64,000 bases of DNA from Rhizomicrobium sp. (GCA_037200045.1 JBBCHM010000002.1:1353241-1417240), one strand, 5' to 3'. Positions 44,141 to 53,158 are shown, counted from the stretch's first letter. Translations and numbers: made by a program. Notes: generated by a model not told the origin, from the letters alone.

Positions 44141-44620
44141 TCAGGCGCGCACTTCCAACGGGACGCCGGCTTCGTTCTTGCTCGAATGGATCACCAGCGA
44201 GCTCTTCACGCTGGCGACGTTCTTCTCCGCCGTCAGCGTCTCGGTCACGAAACGCTGAAAGCTGGAAAGGTCGGTCGCCACGCATTTCAGCAGGAAATCC
44301 ACCTCGCCCGACAGCATGTAGCACTCGCGCACCGCCGGCCAGGAACGCACCCGTTCCTCGAAGTGCTTCAGGTCCGTGTCGTGCTGGCTGGAGAGCCGCA
44401 CGAAGACATAAGCCGTCACCTCGAAGCCCAGTGCCTTGGCGTCAAGATCGGCGTGATAGCCCTGGATGAATCCGGTCTTCTCCAAGGCCCGCATCCGGCG
44501 CAAGCATGGCGGCGCGGTAATCTTCGCCCGGCGGGACAGTTCGACATTGGTGATGCGGCCATTCGCCTGAAGTTCGGACAGAATGCGCATATCGATGGAA
44601 TCGAGCTTGTGATGCTCCAC
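44141..44620 (-). CDS. Lrp/AsnC-family transcriptional regulator
   Basis: The 159-residue protein has an N-terminal helix-turn-helix (LDSIDMRILSELQANGRITN, VELSRRAKITAPPCLRRMRA) and a C-terminal RAM effector domain with VTAYVFVRLS and VRECYMLSGEVDFLLKCVAT. The family senses amino acids and controls amino-acid metabolism. The GTG at 44620 gives the normal family length; no in-frame ATG lies near. It is divergent from trxB across about 290 bases. Confidence 0.92.
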   Translation of the reverse strand: MEHHKLDSIDMRILSELQANGRITNVELSRRAKITAPPCLRRMRALEKTGFIQGYHADLDAKALGFEVTAYVFVRLSSQHDTDLKHFEERVRSWPAVRECYMLSGEVDFLLKCVATDLSSFQRFVTETLTAEKNVASVKSSLVIHSSKNEAGVPLEVRA

Positions 44621-44909
44621 GGCAGGACCTTCGACTGAATGGAAACGGGCGGCATTTAACCCTTCTCGCCCGTCCAGCGCAATAATATTTCTGTAGCGCA
44701 AGTTCCCGTCCCGATTCGCCATGTCGCTTTTGCAAAAGTGCCGCGGGGCCGGCCAAATCCCTGCCACAAAACTGCAATTCGGCCTGCTTGACCTTTCGGG
44801 CCGGCCTTCCGATATGAGAAGTCTCAGCCAAGGGGCGATGGGCTTTCGGGGCGTGGCCAGGCGGCCGGCGCGCCCTCGGCGTCCGGCTCCCCGCCGAGTC
44901 GGAGCGGTC

Positions 44910-45845
44910 ATGTCCCATTCCAAAGTCGTCATCCTCGGCAGCGGCCCGGCCGGTTGCACCGCCGCGGTCTATGCCGCGCGCGCCATGCTGGAGCCGACCT
45001 TGATCGCCGGCATCCAGCCGGGCGGCCAGCTCACCATCACCACCGAGGTCGAGAACTATCCCGGCTTCGCCGACGCGATCCAGGGCCCCTGGCTGATGGA
45101 GCAGATGCAGGCGCAGGCCGCCCATCTCGGCACCAAGATGGTCCAGGACACGATCGCCGGCGTCGATCTCACCCGCCGGCCGTTCCGGCTCAAGGGAGAC
45201 AGCGGCACCGACTACACCGCCGACACGCTGATCATCGCCACCGGCGCCAGCGCCAACTGGCTGGGCCTGCCGTCGGAGAGCAAATACCAGGGCTTCGGCG
45301 TCAGCGCCTGCGCGACCTGCGACGGCTTCTTCTTCCGCGGCAAGAACGTCGCCGTGGTCGGCGGCGGCAATACCGCGACCGAGGAAGCGCTGTTTCTGAC
45401 CAATTTCGCCGAGAAGGTCACGCTGATCCACCGCCGCGACAGTTTCCGCGCCGACATGACCAACCAGACCCGCGTGCTGGCGAACCCCAAGATCGAATGC
45501 CTGTTCGACACCGAGGTCGTCAATGTCCTGGGTGGCGAGAACCCGAAAGGCGTCACCGGCGTCAAGCTGCGCAACACGATCACCGGCTCGATCCACGATC
45601 TCGCGGTGGACGGCCTCTTCATCGCCATCGGCCATTCGCCGGCGACCGAACTGTTCAAGGGCAAGCTGGAGATGGACGAGGCGGGCTACATCAAGACCGC
45701 GCCCGATTCGACCCACACCAGCGTCGCCGGCGTGTTCGCCGCGGGCGACGTGAAGGACAAGATTTTCCGCCAGGCCGTGACGGCGGCCGGCATGGGCTGC
45801 ATGGCGGCGCTGGAAGCCGAGCGCTTCCTCGCCGGCGGGCACTGA
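44910..45845 (+). CDS. trxB: Thioredoxin-disulfide reductase
   Basis: The 311-residue flavoenzyme has the FAD-binding [36 protein letters not shown], the redox pair C134-A-T-C137 in [16 protein letters not shown], the NADPH-binding [14 protein letters not shown], and the FAD-closing [17 protein letters not shown]. It reduces thioredoxin with NADPH. GGAG precedes the ATG at 44910. It is followed by lsrB 69 bases downstream, a gene order conserved in alphaproteobacteria. Confidence 0.96.
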   Translation: MSHSKVVILGSGPAGCTAAVYAARAMLEPTLIAGIQPGGQLTITTEVENYPGFADAIQGPWLMEQMQAQAAHLGTKMVQDTIAGVDLTRRPFRLKGDSGTDYTADTLIIATGASANWLGLPSESKYQGFGVSACATCDGFFFRGKNVAVVGGGNTATEEALFLTNFAEKVTLIHRRDSFRADMTNQTRVLANPKIECLFDTEVVNVLGGENPKGVTGVKLRNTITGSIHDLAVDGLFIAIGHSPATELFKGKLEMDEAGYIKTAPDSTHTSVAGVFAAGDVKDKIFRQAVTAAGMGCMAALEAERFLAGGH

Positions 45846-45914
45846 AATTATGCGTCACGAACTTTGCATTGAACTATGTAGCTAGGGCCCGCCGGCCCGA
45901 ATAAGGTAACGAAG

Positions 45915-46805
45915 ATGGACTGGGACAAGCTTCGCATCTTTCACGCGGTCGCCTCGGCGGGCAGCTTCACCCATGCCGGCCAGATGCTGACGCTCAGCCA
46001 GTCCGCCGTCAGCCGCCAGATCAGCGCCTTGGAAGAAGAGATCACCACGCCCCTGTTCCAGCGCCACGCCCGCGGCCTGACGCTGACCGACGAGGGCGAG
46101 ATGCTCTACGCCGCGGTCAGCGACGTGCTGACCCGCCTCGCCCAGGCCGAGGAGGCGCTCAAGAACGTGCGCGAGGCGCCGCGCGGCGCGCTCAAGATCA
46201 CCTCCAGCCACGGCATCGGCACCTATTGGCTGGTGCCGCGGCTCGACGACTTCCTGAAGGAATACACCGAAGTCGAGGTGCATCTCGTGATGGAGGATCG
46301 CGAACTCGATCTGGCGCAGCGCGAGGCCGACATCGCCATCCGCATGCGCGCCCCGGTGCAGGCCGACCTCATCCAACGCAAGCTCTTCACCGTGCATTAC
46401 CACATGTACGCGACGAAGGAATATCTGGATAAGTACGGCACGCCGCGCACGCTCGACGAGATCGCCGACCACACGGTCATCTCCTATGGCGAGACCGCGG
46501 CGCCCGAGATCCGCGAGATCAACTGGCTGCTCGACCAGACGCGGCGGCGCATGAACGGCAAGGGCCGCACGGTGCGCATCAACAACGTCACCGGCATATT
46601 GTGCGCGACGGAAGCCGGCCTCGGCATCTCCGCGGTGCCGGATTATGTCGCCGCCAACCGGCCGCACCTGATCCGCGTGTTGCCCGACGTGCCGGGCCCG
46701 AGCTTCGACGTGCATCTGGTCTACGCGGACGCCTTGCGGCAATCCAAGCGCGTCGGCGCGTTCCGGGACTTCCTGGTCAAGGCGTCGAAGGACTGGAAGT
46801 TCTGA
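45915..46805 (+). CDS. lsrB: LysR-family regulator, LsrB/VtlR-like
   Basis: The 296-residue protein has a winged helix (WDKLRIFHAVASAGSFTHAG, LTLSQSAVSRQISALEEEI) and a LysR effector domain including GIGTYWLVPRLDDFLKEY. Its position directly after trxB matches lsrB of Sinorhizobium and vtlR of Brucella, which control redox stress responses, cell-surface traits and symbiosis or virulence. It contains a single cysteine, C230 (NVTGILCATEAG). The Sinorhizobium protein is reported to use several cysteines, so redox sensing here would have to rely on one. The orthology is inferred from synteny and sequence. Confidence 0.85.
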   Translation: MDWDKLRIFHAVASAGSFTHAGQMLTLSQSAVSRQISALEEEITTPLFQRHARGLTLTDEGEMLYAAVSDVLTRLAQAEEALKNVREAPRGALKITSSHGIGTYWLVPRLDDFLKEYTEVEVHLVMEDRELDLAQREADIAIRMRAPVQADLIQRKLFTVHYHMYATKEYLDKYGTPRTLDEIADHTVISYGETAAPEIREINWLLDQTRRRMNGKGRTVRINNVTGILCATEAGLGISAVPDYVAANRPHLIRVLPDVPGPSFDVHLVYADALRQSKRVGAFRDFLVKASKDWKF

Positions 46806-46811
46806 TTCTTT

Positions 46812-46830
46812 GTAATGACAACGACATTAC
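46812..46830. promoter_or_regulatory. Palindromic operator candidate of the toxin-antitoxin operon
   Basis: GTAATG-ACAACGA-CATTAC is a 6-bp inverted repeat with a 7-base centre, 35 bases upstream of the antitoxin ATG. DUF1778/GNAT toxin-antitoxin pairs repress their own promoters by binding such palindromes, so autoregulation is likely. Confidence 0.6.
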
Positions 46831-46864
46831 GGCCATGGTAGGGTGACCCTCGGAGGATCGGCCG

Positions 46865-47143
46865 ATGACCGTTCATGAGCCCAAGCGTCGCGAGACGCTG
46901 AACATCCGCATTCGCGCCTCCGAGCGCGGATTGATCGACCGCGCCGCCGAGGCAACGGGAAAGACCCGCACGGACTTCATCCTCGAAGCCGCAAGACGCG
47001 CCGCGGAAGAGGCGCTTCTCGAGCGAACCTTGTTCCGAGTCAGTCCCGAGGCCTATGCCGAGTTCGTCAAGCGGCTGGATGCACCTCCCAAGCCGAATGC
47101 ACGCCTGCGCAAGATGCTGGCGAAACGCCCGCCTTGGGAATAG
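46865..47143 (+). CDS. tacA: DUF1778-type antitoxin, TacA family
   Basis: The 92-residue protein has the ribbon-helix-helix start RRETLNIRIRASERGLIDRA, AEATGKTRTDFILEAARRA, and a C-terminal toxin-neutralising tail (SPEAYAEFVKRLDAPP). It binds DNA through its N-terminus and blocks the GNAT toxin with its C-terminus. GGAGGA precedes the ATG. It overlaps the toxin gene by 10 bases. Confidence 0.93.
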   Translation: MTVHEPKRRETLNIRIRASERGLIDRAAEATGKTRTDFILEAARRAAEEALLERTLFRVSPEAYAEFVKRLDAPPKPNARLRKMLAKRPPWE

Positions 47144-47649
47144 GGGCCATACCGACATCTCCGGAGCCGCTCGATGGCGATCACGAGATCGAAGGCTTCG
47201 ATTGCGGTGTCCCGTCTCTGGACGATTGGTTGCGGCGGCGCGCGCGCGCCAATCAGGCGAGCGGCGCTTCCCGCACCTTCGTTCTCTGCGAAAGCCGCCG
47301 CGTTGTGGGCTATTTCGCACTCGCGTCCGGCGCAATCGAGACGGCCGGCGTCACTGGCCGCTTCCGGCGAAATATGCCTGAACCGGTCCCCGTGGCCGTG
47401 CTCGCGCGTCTCGCGATAGCGAGAAGGCTTCATGGGTCGGGCTTCGGATCGCTGCTCGTTCGCGACGCGGCACTGCGCGTGATGCGCGCCGCCGATTACA
47501 TCGGAATCAGGGGCATGATCGTTCACGCCATATCCGACGAGGCTACGACCTTTTATGAACGGCAGGGTTTCGAAGTATCGCCACTCGATCCCAGGCTCTT
47601 GATGGTGACCCTGGCGGATTTGCGCGCCGGCCTGAAACCACCCCCTTGA
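47134..47649 (+). CDS. tacT: GNAT acetyltransferase toxin, TacT family
   Basis: The 171-residue protein has the family start PEPLDGDHEIEGFDCGVPSL with the DWL element. The acetyl-CoA-binding loop is LARLAIARRLHGSGFGSLLV (R-x-x-G-x-G type) and the catalytic tyrosine is Y141 in TTFYERQGFE, matching the position in Salmonella TacT. These toxins acetylate the amino group of charged tRNAs and stop translation. No ATG or GTG precedes the domain, so the TTG at 47134, overlapping the antitoxin gene, is the likely start. A low toxin translation rate from TTG would fit the antitoxin excess needed. Confidence 0.9.
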   Translation: MGIGAIPTSPEPLDGDHEIEGFDCGVPSLDDWLRRRARANQASGASRTFVLCESRRVVGYFALASGAIETAGVTGRFRRNMPEPVPVAVLARLAIARRLHGSGFGSLLVRDAALRVMRAADYIGIRGMIVHAISDEATTFYERQGFEVSPLDPRLLMVTLADLRAGLKPPP

Positions 47650-47783
47650 ACCGTCCAAAACCGCACCTACTTCCAATGACGCTGCCGGCCATCCCCCCAA
47701 ATGCGGCCGGCGGCGCGGTTTTGTGCCCCCAAAGCACTTGACCGGCGCGGGGCCTTCGGGCCCTGCGCATCCCAAGCACACTG

Positions 47784-47820
47784 ACGCCGGGGCCGCGAAA
47801 GCTTCCCCGGCGTTTTTTTT
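47784..47820 (+). terminator. Rho-independent terminator after the toxin-antitoxin operon
   Basis: ACGCCGGGG and CCCCGGCGT form a perfect 9-bp stem with a 12-base loop, followed by eight T residues in all. It lies 135 bases after the TacT stop and before the LemA gene. Confidence 0.85.
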
Positions 47821-47891
47821 GAAAATGTTGACCGGGCACAATACTTAAGGCGTAAACGCCTGTTCCTGATGTCGTCAGCTTTGCGAGGGAG

Positions 47892-48503
47892 ATGAAATCC
47901 ATGTCTTCGACCGTCATGAAATACGCCGGCCGCTTCCTGGCGCTCGGCCTCGTTTTGTTCGGCCTTACGGCCTGCGGCATCAACGACGTGCCGACCCAGG
48001 ACGAGCAGGTGAAGGCGGCCTGGAGCGAGGTGCAGAACCAGTACCAGCGCCGCGCCGATCTGATCCCCAACCTGGTCGCGACCGTCAAGGGCTATGCCAA
48101 GCAGGAAGAGACCGTGCTGCGCGAAGTCACCGAGGCGCGCGCCCATGCGACCCAGATGACGATCCCGTCCGACATCCTCACCAATCCCGAGAAATTCCAC
48201 GAGTTCGAGCAGAACCAGGCCGCGATCTCCGGCGCGCTCGGCCGCCTCCTGGCGGTGAGCGAGAACTATCCCGACCTGAAGTCGAACCAGAACTTCCTGG
48301 CGCTGCAGGCGCAGCTCGAAGGCACGGAGAACCGCATCACCGTGGCGCGCAAGGATTACATCGACGCGGTGCAGCGCTACAACACCACGCTGCGCACCAT
48401 CCCGTCGCGCTGGGTGGCGGCGATCTTCTATCCCGACGCCAAGCCGCGCGAGGTGTTCACCACTTCGGAGAAGAACCAGTCCACGCCGACCGTGCAGTTC
48501 TGA
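47892..48503 (+). CDS. lemA: LemA-family lipoprotein
   Basis: The 203-residue protein has a lipoprotein signal with the lipobox LTAC (FLALGLVLFGLTACGINDVP) and the LemA helical core: WSEVQNQYQRRADLIPNLVA, TVKGYAKQEE, then LGRLLAVSENYPDLKSNQNF and ENRITVARKDYIDAVQRYN. Function of LemA is unknown, but it usually sits next to TPM-domain genes, as here. The ATG at 47892 has GAGGGAGA upstream; M4 and M9 are alternatives. Confidence 0.93.
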   Translation: MKSMSSTVMKYAGRFLALGLVLFGLTACGINDVPTQDEQVKAAWSEVQNQYQRRADLIPNLVATVKGYAKQEETVLREVTEARAHATQMTIPSDILTNPEKFHEFEQNQAAISGALGRLLAVSENYPDLKSNQNFLALQAQLEGTENRITVARKDYIDAVQRYNTTLRTIPSRWVAAIFYPDAKPREVFTTSEKNQSTPTVQF

Positions 48504-48505
48504 CC

Positions 48506-49270
48506 ATGCGCCTCGGCTCGCGGGTCTTCGCGGTCGCGCTCGCCGCCCTCGCCTTCCTGGCGGTGGCGGCGCGGGCAGCGGCGCTCGACTTCCCGCCGCT
48601 GACCGGGCGCGTGGTGGACGAGGCGGCCGTCCTTTCGGACGACACGCGGGAAAAGCTCACCGCGCTCCTGGCCGAGCACGAGAAACAGACCGGCAACCAG
48701 GTCGTGGTCGCGACGCTCAAATCGCTGCGCGGCACCACGATCGAGGATTACGGCTACCAGCTCGGCCGCGCCTGGGGCATCGGCCAGAAGGGCCGCAACA
48801 ACGGCGCCCTCATCATCGTCTCGCCGAGCACCCACGACGTGCGGATCGAGGTCGGCTACGGCCTGGAAGGCACGCTGACCGACGCGCAGAGCGTGCTGAT
48901 CGTGCAGAACGTGATGCTGCCCGCCTTCCGCAAGGGCGATTACGACACAGGCGTGCTGAACGGCACGCTGGTCACGCTGCAGGCGCTGGGCGGCAAGCCG
49001 TCGACCTCGCCCCCCCAGGATTTCCAGTCGCTGCAGCGCGACGCGAGCGACGACGGCGGCGGCGGATTCCACATCCCCATCATCGTCATCATCATCGTGC
49101 TGTGGCTCGTCTTCGGGCGCTTCCTCTGGCCGCTGTTCTTCCTCGGCGGCCTGGGCGGCGGGCGCGGCGGCGGCTGGGGCGGTGGCGGCGGTTGGAGCGG
49201 CGGCAGCGGTGGAGGGTTCTCCGGCGGCGGCGGCTCGTTCGGCGGCGGCGGCGCCTCGGGGCACTGGTGA
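48506..49270 (+). CDS. TPM-domain membrane protein with glycine-rich tail (YgcG-like)
   Basis: The 254-residue protein has a signal peptide (VFAVALAALAFLAVAARAA), a TPM domain at about residues 30-155 (LTGRVVDEAAVLSDDTREKL, QVVVATLKSL, NGALIIVSPS, DVRIEVGYGLEGTLTDAQ), a transmembrane helix near residue 192 (IPIIVIIIVLWLVFG), and a Gly/Ser-rich tail. TPM proteins form periplasm-exposed complexes of unclear role, possibly in membrane quality control. The start lies 2 bases after lemA and the stop overlaps the next gene (TGATG). Confidence 0.93.
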   Translation: MRLGSRVFAVALAALAFLAVAARAAALDFPPLTGRVVDEAAVLSDDTREKLTALLAEHEKQTGNQVVVATLKSLRGTTIEDYGYQLGRAWGIGQKGRNNGALIIVSPSTHDVRIEVGYGLEGTLTDAQSVLIVQNVMLPAFRKGDYDTGVLNGTLVTLQALGGKPSTSPPQDFQSLQRDASDDGGGGFHIPIIVIIIVLWLVFGRFLWPLFFLGGLGGGRGGGWGGGGGWSGGSGGGFSGGGGSFGGGGASGHW

Positions 49271-49842
49271 TGGCGAAGCTGAACCCCGAGGAGAACGCGC
49301 GCTTGGCGAAGGCGGTCGATGCCGTGCGCGCCAAGACCTCGGCGCGCTTCGAGCTTCTGATCGTGCCGGTCAGCGACCGCTACGCGCTCTATCCCGTTGC
49401 CTATGGCGCCTTCGCCGCGCTGATCGTCGGCGGCCTCCTGGCGGCGGTCCGCCCCGGCCTGCCGCTGGGCGATGCCTTCGCGATCGAGGCCGTCGTCTTC
49501 GTGCTGTCCTCGGTGGCGCTGGAATGGCCGCCGCTCAAGCTGTTGCTGGTGCCGCGCCGGCTGAAGCACGAGCGGGCGCGCCAGTTCGCGCATCGCGCCT
49601 ATGCCGCCCGCATCCTGGCGGCGCACGAGCGCAAGCTGGGCATGGTGGTGTTCGCCTCGCTGGGCGAGCGCTATGTCGAACTCGTCACCGACGACGCGCT
49701 GGACCGCCGGATCGGCCAGGACAAATGGAACGCCATCGTCGCGGCGTTCACGGCGACGGCGAAGACCGGCCGGATCGCGGACGGCCTCGAAACCGCGATC
49801 GCGGCCTGCGGCGCGCACCTGGCCCAGCATTTCCCGAAGTAA
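49270..49842 (+). CDS. Second TPM-domain membrane protein
   Basis: The 190-residue protein begins with NPEENARLAKAVDAVRAKTS and FELLIVPVSD, part of a TPM domain. It then has two hydrophobic helices (residues about 40-85), then RAYAARILAAHERKLGMVVF, ASLGERYVELVTDDALDRRI and a C-terminal amphipathic helix. It lacks a signal peptide and the glycine tail of its neighbour. The overlap of its ATG with the preceding stop indicates translational coupling within the lemA operon. Confidence 0.88.
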   Translation: MAKLNPEENARLAKAVDAVRAKTSARFELLIVPVSDRYALYPVAYGAFAALIVGGLLAAVRPGLPLGDAFAIEAVVFVLSSVALEWPPLKLLLVPRRLKHERARQFAHRAYAARILAAHERKLGMVVFASLGERYVELVTDDALDRRIGQDKWNAIVAAFTATAKTGRIADGLETAIAACGAHLAQHFPK

Positions 49843-49910
49843 GTTTGATCGCGCGCAATGCCGCCGCGCCGCGCGACTGAGAGCCTGCGCCGTCCATTCG
49901 GAGACCGGTC

Positions 49911-50375
49911 ATGTCCGCGCTCACCGACCGGATCCGCCGCATCATCGCGTCCGGCAACGACATGACGATCGCAACGGTCCGGCCCGATGGTTGGCCGCAG
50001 GCGGTGACGGTGTCCTATGCCGGCGACGGGCTGGCGATCTATTTCGGCACCGGCGCCGCTTCGCAGAAGGCGCGCAACCTCGCGAAGAACAACAAGGTTT
50101 CGCTGACCATCAATCTGCCCTACGCCGATTGGAACCATATCGAGGGCATCTCGGCGGCCGGCCTCGCCACGCGGATCACCGATCCCGCCGAGCTGGCGCG
50201 TTTCGGACAAGTCATGCTCGCGAAATTCCCGCAAGTGATGTCCGCCGTGCCGCCGGAAGGCGCCGGCGAGATGGCGATGTTCCGCGTGACGCTCACCGTG
50301 GTGTCGGTCCTCGATTACACCAAGGGCTTCGGCCACACCGAGCTTGTGGAGCTCGGCGCGGCCGCGACGGCCTAA
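49911..50375 (+). CDS. Pyridoxamine 5'-phosphate oxidase (PPOX) family flavin-binding protein
   Basis: The 154-residue protein has the split-barrel motifs MTIATVRPDGWPQAVTVSYA, AIYFGTGAASQKARNLAKNN and KVSLTINLPYADWNHIEGIS. Members bind FMN or F420 and act on small molecules or as general stress proteins. It overlaps the end of the convergent HdeD-family gene by 4 bases. Confidence 0.88.
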   Translation: MSALTDRIRRIIASGNDMTIATVRPDGWPQAVTVSYAGDGLAIYFGTGAASQKARNLAKNNKVSLTINLPYADWNHIEGISAAGLATRITDPAELARFGQVMLAKFPQVMSAVPPEGAGEMAMFRVTLTVVSVLDYTKGFGHTELVELGAAATA

Positions 50376-50923
50376 GGCTTCAGCGCCCGCGACACGAAGA
50401 TGTAGCCGAGACCCGTGCTGAGGAAGTTCACCCCCAGCAGGATGCCGAGCGCGATCGTCGAGACCTCCGGCCAGCCCGCCGCGATGACGATCGCCAGGAA
50501 GGCACTCGCCAGTCCCGACAGCAGCATGCTCCACCAGCCGGGCAGCGGCCGCAGCTCGAAGGCGAAGAAGATCTCGAACGCGCCCTGGAACATGAACAGG
50601 AAGCCCAGCAGCAGCGTCAGCGCGACGGCGCCGGCGAGCGGGCTGAACAGGATGAACACGCCGGCGGCGAGCGACAGCAGGCCGGTGAGCAGCGCGCCGA
50701 AGAACGGACCGGTGCCGTGGATCGAGAACGATCCGACGAAGATCAGCGCGCCGCCGAACAGAAGCGTCCAGCCGACAACCAGCGCCGCGACGAGCGTGGA
50801 GGCCATCGGAAAGACGATCGCCGCGATCCCCAGCAGAGATAGCGCCAGGCCGAGCCAGAGCAGCCGGCCCGAAGCGCCGCGCACGCGGCCGTGGAAGGGC
50901 GTCTCTGTGTTCGTATCGGTCAT
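50372..50923 (-). CDS. HdeD-family acid-resistance membrane protein
   Basis: The 183-residue protein has six predicted transmembrane helices with repeated ALSLLGIAAIVFPMASTLVA and ALLTGLLSLAAGVFILFSPL units typical of the HdeD/DUF308 family, named for an E. coli acid-stress protein. AAGGA lies 8 bases before the ATG at 50923. The molecular function is unknown. Confidence 0.9.
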   Translation of the reverse strand: MTDTNTETPFHGRVRGASGRLLWLGLALSLLGIAAIVFPMASTLVAALVVGWTLLFGGALIFVGSFSIHGTGPFFGALLTGLLSLAAGVFILFSPLAGAVALTLLLGFLFMFQGAFEIFFAFELRPLPGWWSMLLSGLASAFLAIVIAAGWPEVSTIALGILLGVNFLSTGLGYIFVSRALKP

Positions 50924-51023
50924 GATCAAATCCTTGCTGTGAACATCGCGGCAAGACTAGCGCCCGCGCGTGACAGCGGATAGACGGCGGAGCGGCCCTG
51001 CCCTGGCCGCTCCGCGCCCCCTC

Positions 51024-53060
51024 TCACGCCGCCTTGGCCGTCGCCACGACCTGGTCGGCGAGCTTGCCGGTCAGTTCGGCCAAATGGTCGAACGCCGTTT
51101 CGAACGTACCCACGCCCTGCGTCAAAGAGCGCAGGTCGATGATCAGGTCGGAGAGCTCCGACTGCGGCATCTGCGCCTCCACCGTGTCCCAGCCCTTCCA
51201 GCCCGGCCGTGCGTCGAAGCCCATGAGCTGGCCGCGCCGTCCGCTGACCACCGCATTGACCTTCGCCGTCGCCTCGCTCGGCACGTGGATCTTCACATGC
51301 ATGATGGATTCGAGCAGCACCGGTGCGCAGTTCGGCATGCCCTCCGTCATCGCGATGCGCGCCGCGGTCTGGAACGCGGCATCGGAGGAATCGACCGCGT
51401 GGTACGATCCGTCGGTCAGCGCCACGGCGACATCGACCACCGGAAAGCCGAGCGGTCCGCTCTTGAGATAATCGACGACGCCCTTCTCGACCGAGGGGAT
51501 CCACTGGCGCGGCACCACGCCGCCCTTGATCTTGTCCTCGAACACGAAACCCGCGCCGCGCGGCAAGGGCCGGATGTCGAGATGCACGTCGCCGAACTGG
51601 CCGTGGCCGCCGCTCTGGCGCTTGTGGCGGCCATGCTGCGCCACGCCCTTGCGGATGGTCTCCTTGTAGGGGATGCGGGGGGCACGAACCCTGAGCTTGA
51701 GGCCGTATTTGCTCTGCAGCTTCTCGACCGCGACCTTCAGATGGATCTCGCCCTGGCCGACCAGCGCCATCTCCTGAAGCTCGGCGTTCTGGTCGAAGAT
51801 CAGCGACGGATCCTCCTCGCGCAATTTCGCGATGGCGGAGGTGAGCTTGACCTCGTCCTTGCGGTCGCTCGCTTCGATGGCGAGGCGATAGACCGGCGTG
51901 AGCCGTTCGATCAGGGCCTTCGGCAGTTTCGTCTTGCCCGTGGCCAGCGTCTCGCCGGTGACGACGCCTTCGAGGCGGCCGAGCGCGACGATGTCGCCGG
52001 CCTGCGCTTCGGCAAGCTTGGTCTGCGCCTCGCCCTTCAGGGCGAAGATGCCGCCGACCCGCGCCTCGCCGCCATCGGCGCGGCGCAAGAGCGCGCCGTC
52101 CTTCAGCGTGCCGGATAGCACGCGCGCCAGGCTCAGCTTGCCGCCATGGCTCGAATGATAGGTCTTGAGGATTTGCACCACCGCATCGCCGTTGGTTTCG
52201 AGCCCCAGCCGCTTGGCCGCCGCCGAAACCGGCGGCACTTCGTGGCGCAGCGCCTTCAGGAGACGGCGGATGCCGTTATCGCCTTCCGCCGAGCCGAGCA
52301 GCACCGGCACGACGAGGCCCTGCGCCAATTCCTTCGCCAGATCGCCGAACACTTCCTCCTTCGGCGGCTCGACGTCGAGCAGCAGTTCCTCCATCAGGTG
52401 CTCGTCATAGTCGGCGAGCTTTTCCAGCATCGCGAAGCGCGCCCGCTTCTCGCTGTCCTTGTCGGCGATGTCGACGATCTCGCTGGCGTCGTGCGGGCGG
52501 TAGACATAGGCGCGTTCGAGCGCCAGATCGACGAAGCCGGTCACGACATCGTTCTCCCAGATCGGAATCTGGCGCAGCAGCAGCGGCATCTCGCTCGCGT
52601 CCTGCAGCATCGTCAGCAGCGCGCGCAGCGAGCCGCTCGCCTTGTCGATCTTGTTGACGAACAGGATATGCGGGATCTTCAGGTCGGCGAGCCGCTTCAG
52701 ATAGGGCTGCAGCATCTGCAGCTTGGCCGGCTCCGGTTCGCACACCACGATCGCGGCGTCGACGCCCGGCAGCACGTTCAGCGCGTCCGACAGGAATTCG
52801 ATCGAGCCGGGGCAATCGAGGAAGGTGAAACCCTGGTCGAGATAGCGCGTCGTCGCGCAATTGACCTCGACGCTCATCTGGCGGGCGCGCGCCTCGGGAC
52901 TGCAATCGCCCACCGTGTTCTTCTGCGCCACCTGGCCTTTTCGCTGCACCGCGCCCGTGACGGAAAGGATGCTCTCCAGCAGCGTGGTCTTGCCGCTGCC
53001 ATAAGGTCCCACCACGGCCACGGCGCGTGGTTCTCTGCCGCTGGTATGTTGTCCTGACAT
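51024..53060 (-). CDS. Elongation factor G-like translational GTPase (EF-G2 type)
   Basis: The 678-residue protein has the GTPase domain with P-loop GPYGSGKTTL (18-27), G3 DCPG (82-85), and G4 NKID (136-139), followed by domains II-V including SGGHGQFGDVHLDIRPLP in domain IV and AMPQSELSDLIIDLRS-like residues in domain V. It differs from canonical EF-G in the switch region (ARARQMSVEVNCATTRYLD), as in the family of EF-G-like paralogues that support ribosome recycling or specialised translation. AGGAGG lies upstream of the ATG. Canonical fusA neighbours (rpsL, rpsG, tuf) are absent. Confidence 0.93.
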   Translation of the reverse strand: MSGQHTSGREPRAVAVVGPYGSGKTTLLESILSVTGAVQRKGQVAQKNTVGDCSPEARARQMSVEVNCATTRYLDQGFTFLDCPGSIEFLSDALNVLPGVDAAIVVCEPEPAKLQMLQPYLKRLADLKIPHILFVNKIDKASGSLRALLTMLQDASEMPLLLRQIPIWENDVVTGFVDLALERAYVYRPHDASEIVDIADKDSEKRARFAMLEKLADYDEHLMEELLLDVEPPKEEVFGDLAKELAQGLVVPVLLGSAEGDNGIRRLLKALRHEVPPVSAAAKRLGLETNGDAVVQILKTYHSSHGGKLSLARVLSGTLKDGALLRRADGGEARVGGIFALKGEAQTKLAEAQAGDIVALGRLEGVVTGETLATGKTKLPKALIERLTPVYRLAIEASDRKDEVKLTSAIAKLREEDPSLIFDQNAELQEMALVGQGEIHLKVAVEKLQSKYGLKLRVRAPRIPYKETIRKGVAQHGRHKRQSGGHGQFGDVHLDIRPLPRGAGFVFEDKIKGGVVPRQWIPSVEKGVVDYLKSGPLGFPVVDVAVALTDGSYHAVDSSDAAFQTAARIAMTEGMPNCAPVLLESIMHVKIHVPSEATAKVNAVVSGRRGQLMGFDARPGWKGWDTVEAQMPQSELSDLIIDLRSLTQGVGTFETAFDHLAELTGKLADQVVATAKAA

Positions 53061-53103
53061 TTAAGCGCCTCCTGCGGGCCTGCTGCTGGCAGGTCCCTTC
53101 CTT

Positions 53104-53158
53104 GGTCGCGCAACTGACGTTGCGCGACCTTTCTTTGGTCGCGCAACTGACGTTGCGC
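53104..53158. repeat. Tandem palindromes upstream of the EF-G-like gene
   Basis: The first unit, GGTCGCGCAAC-TGAC-GTTGCGCGACC (53104-53129), is a perfect 11-bp inverted repeat with a 4-base loop and is followed by TTTCTTT. The second, from 53137, repeats GGTCGCGCAAC-TGAC-GTTGCGC but loses the outer pairing. The units are 33 bases apart. They could be a strong plus-strand terminator, paired protein sites or a small RNA element. They lie about 45-100 bases upstream of the GTPase gene, so a role in its regulation is possible. Confidence 0.6.
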
